Shown here one piece after another: positions 7,301 to 7,772 of a stretch of DNA of 7,772 bases. A program made the position numbers and the translations under genes. The first letter of the stretch is position 1. The number at the start of each line of letters is the position of its first letter. The stretch comes from JAWLGW01 sp964569055. GTDB lineage: Bacteria > Planctomycetota > J058. The stretch spans positions 1-7,772 of the forward strand of contig CAZMSZ010000355.1 in the NCBI GenBank assembly GCA_964569055.1, given 5' to 3'. The notes below the pieces were generated by a model, which saw only the letters and a program-made list of their open reading frames with translations, did not search any database and was not told the DNA's origin.

Positions 7301-7518
7301 AGGTGCTCGAGCTGCTCGTGCGCGGCCACCAGGTGCTCTCCAAGTTCAACGGCAAGGTGTGCGCGACGATCCAGCTCGAGGAGGACCTCGGCCCCGTCCG
7401 CCTCGGCCTGGAGTGGGACCGCGTGGCGCTCAACCTGCTCACGATCGAGCTCGCGGGCCGCCCGTCCGACGCCTGGGTCGACGCCGCGCTCGAGGCGACC
7501 GCGCCGAAGGACGATTAG
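4306..7518 (+). CDS. Transmembrane Ser/Thr protein kinase (PknB/Hanks type) with large extracytoplasmic sensor-like region
   Basis: A 1070-residue kinase that phosphorylates Ser/Thr in the cytoplasm and projects a long C-terminal part outside the membrane. Order of parts: residues 8-72, a helical segment that is not part of the kinase fold; about 85-349, the kinase domain with ATP-binding K115 (VALK), helix-C E134, catalytic loop HRDVKPAN (D209, N214), metal-binding D227 in DLG, GTPYFMAPEQ (E256) and DLYSLG (D268), so all catalytic residues are present; 350-394, a linker; about 395-416, one membrane helix; 436-690, an Ala/Glu/Arg-rich helical, perhaps coiled-coil or TPR-like, region; 711-747, a small beta-rich module; 812-840, a Gly/Ser linker; 885-1065, a beta-rich domain that may be LamG/concanavalin-like. 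The glycine loop reads LSSGAMGSV, with Ser93 where the first glycine is usual, and DLG replaces DFG, which is also seen in active bacterial kinases. GTG 4306 is supported by GAGG four bases upstream. The stop is TAG. Kinases of this layout are abundant in planctomycetes. The ligand and substrates are unknown. Confidence 0.96.
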   Translation: MPRPADQIFLRLAVKGGHLTAEDADGVWEELCRLEAEGEPTKARLLCLEFGFMDKGLGRKLKQEVRGYLERMAAEESRSERRIADFELIDRLSSGAMGSVYKARHLRLGKVVALKLLNPDLARDASYVARFTQEARAAATLDHASIVQAYDVGQAGDLHYIAMEFVDGKTLKELIERRGRLDEAAAVEITLQVLDALEHAHENSLIHRDVKPANIMITKEGRAKLLDLGLVRRTDVENGLTGEGKAIGTPYFMAPEQALDKGADYRADLYSLGGTLFNMVTGEKPYVAATPVAVMNMHLKAPIPDAHQVCPEVSTGLGKVIAKLLAKRPAERYQDHADLKSDLELVLHGFMPELRTGVAPAGIRFIEGRSRGQAAAGDAPRATSRRREAGSGGPPVGLLVGAAAAVLLIGGALLFAGSGGGGVAPSTDVAVDDPVERPDPREVEAAEREQAADALYGNVERTDRRRRVLELEGVANKFPETRAGRRARDEAQAMRREARAREEQVYERRSAELERLAAAGDVAGARGGYQALARELEDDELAERAEARARELAARQDAQADQALARAHALERDGKALEAAEAARRAAELLDAQEREEALARAVRLERRELLRQQELAAAAAARGSEAEADVRARLAELPATLRALVRQGALREALDTAEQLLAVAPGALREEVEPHALALRDAVALSRAALAGYAGRVGETTSLDRRKGSPVTGEVLGVRGDAVVVRLSERAELLVPVDELSETTLWRAARRQLGAKDPTYLRGVGAVLLYRGDRAAEEHLAKCAEAGVDLGALQAAMKPLDEAERDEPVAVAGAGTTGAGASGGERSGGESGASGGDAAEDDVRERYRRALDRNERARLLIAKRELLFPEADRVGYADDQLEPIYEFANGQEFGRDWRLVNGRSYPTPPGQVERYGLILEGRNGRAEFVAPIQGDVLMRMRFMPQMLGRTGRLALTLDDEEGRRVSNELGQLVFSVRRRPKAIDGASQAGEVRTQSYQVLELLVRGHQVLSKFNGKVCATIQLEEDLGPVRLGLEWDRVALNLLTIELAGRPSDAWVDAALEATAPKDD

Positions 7519-7531
7519 GGTGGATCTTTCA

Positions 7532-7547
7532 CGAGGGACCGCCCTCG
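7532..7547 (+). terminator. Candidate hairpin 3' of the kinase gene, no U-tract
   Basis: CGAGGG (7532-7537) pairs perfectly with CCCTCG (7542-7547) around a four-base loop ACCG, 13 bases after the kinase stop. The next bases are ACCCGGGC with no T-run, so it is at best a U-less terminator or an RNA 3'-end stabiliser. Confidence 0.4.
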
Positions 7548-7571
7548 ACCCGGGCAAAAGAGCGTCCTAAT

Positions 7572-7598
7572 CGCAGAGATCGCCGAGAGCGCAGAGGT
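7572..7598. repeat. Three tandem 9-bp units (CGCAGAGAT type)
   Basis: CGCAGAGAT (7572-7580), CGCCGAGAG (7581-7589) and CGCAGAGGT (7590-7598) lie end to end and share CGC-x-GAG. CGCAGAG-type degenerate tandem repeats are known in intergenic DNA of several bacterial phyla. Function is unknown. Confidence 0.65.
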
Positions 7599-7638
7599 GC
7601 GCTGAAGTCGGCTAGCGCAGGGCGAGCGCTTCGATCCA

Positions 7639-7656
7639 CCGATTCCAATCGGCTCG
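7639..7656. repeat. Left boundary repeat of the hexamer array
   Basis: GATTCCAATCGGCTCG (7641-7656) matches the right-end copy at 7757-7772 at 15 of 16 positions. Bases 7639-7652 are also palindromic (CCGATT, two bases, AATCGG). Confidence 0.75.
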
Positions 7657-7660
7657 CGCT

Positions 7661-7762
7661 GACCCCGACTCCGACTCCGACCCCGACTCCGATTCCGACT
7701 CCGATTCCGATTCCGACTCCGACTCCGACTCCGATTCCGATTCCGATTCCGATTCCGATTCC
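7661..7762. repeat. GA[C/T][T/C]CC hexamer array, 17 units
   Basis: Seventeen consecutive hexamers, each GACTCC, GATTCC or GACCCC. GACCCC occurs only as units 1 and 4, GACTCC predominates in the first half, and the last five are all GATTCC. This graded order indicates that units multiplied locally. The complement is the GGAGTC unit seen at 71-88, so the arrays at the two ends of the window are inverted relative to each other. Two GATTCC units also occur at 575-586. Confidence 0.92.
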
Positions 7763-7772
7763 GATCGGCTCG
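7757..7772. repeat. Right boundary repeat of the hexamer array
   Basis: GATTCCGATCGGCTCG repeats the left-boundary sequence with a single difference and is cut by the window end, so the repeat may be longer. Bases 7755-7768 form CCGAT, four bases, ATCGG, a short palindrome as at the left boundary. Confidence 0.7.

Larger units (their letters stand above)
7519..7772. other. Downstream intergenic region, no gene seen to the window end
   Basis: No credible coding frame starts here. The region holds a short hairpin, a three-unit 9-bp tandem repeat, a weak AGCGC/GCGCT inverted repeat (7614-7630) and a long hexamer array running to within 10 bases of the right edge. Confidence 0.7.

Noticed and set aside
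4255..7557. 1100-codon antisense frame covering the whole kinase gene
   Set aside because: Third-position G/C bias in the sense gene removes stops on the opposite strand. The product is rich in L/R/A/V/H with no domain, and the sense frame has all kinase motifs.

Overview
The window is very GC-rich. Every gene I can support lies on the + strand and has strong G/C preference at third codon positions. The gene set is two exported FG-GAP/VCBS repeat proteins, a small membrane protein, and a very large Ser/Thr kinase with one membrane span and a long extracytoplasmic part. Intergenic DNA carries degenerate hexamer arrays (GA[CT]TCC and GAGCAC). Together these point to Planctomycetota, with Myxococcota as the main alternative. 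This is a judgement from style, because the window has no rRNA or marker gene.

Layout: positions 1-65 hold the last 20 codons of a gene entering from the left, possibly an ABC-2 type permease. Positions 66-644 are a repeat-rich stretch with no credible gene. It contains a self-complementary GGAGTC hexamer array, two related copies of a GAGCAC array (2 units and 12 units between the same flanks), and a perfect G7/C7 hairpin. Positions 645-2210 and 2207-3751 encode two secreted proteins of 521 and 514 residues. Each has eight calcium-loop repeats in collinear positions, so they look like an old tandem duplication, and they are joined by a GTGA stop/start overlap. Seven bases later, 3759-4217 encodes a 152-residue protein with four predicted membrane helices. 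After an 88-base gap containing a 9+9 inverted repeat, 4306-7518 encodes a 1070-residue kinase. It has an N-terminal helical segment, a complete catalytic domain, one membrane helix, an extracytoplasmic helical region, a small beta-rich module and a C-terminal beta-rich domain that may be LamG/concanavalin-like. The tail (7519-7772) holds a small hairpin, three tandem 9-bp units and a 17-unit GA[C/T]YCC hexamer array bounded by near-identical 16-bp direct repeats.

The two FG-GAP genes and the small membrane gene are almost certainly one transcription unit. The kinase may be read through from them or have its own promoter. An inferred model is a cell-surface module: two propeller-like exported proteins, a membrane protein, and a kinase whose outer beta domain could sense a surface ligand or a partner. 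Nothing in the sequence proves that the four products act together.
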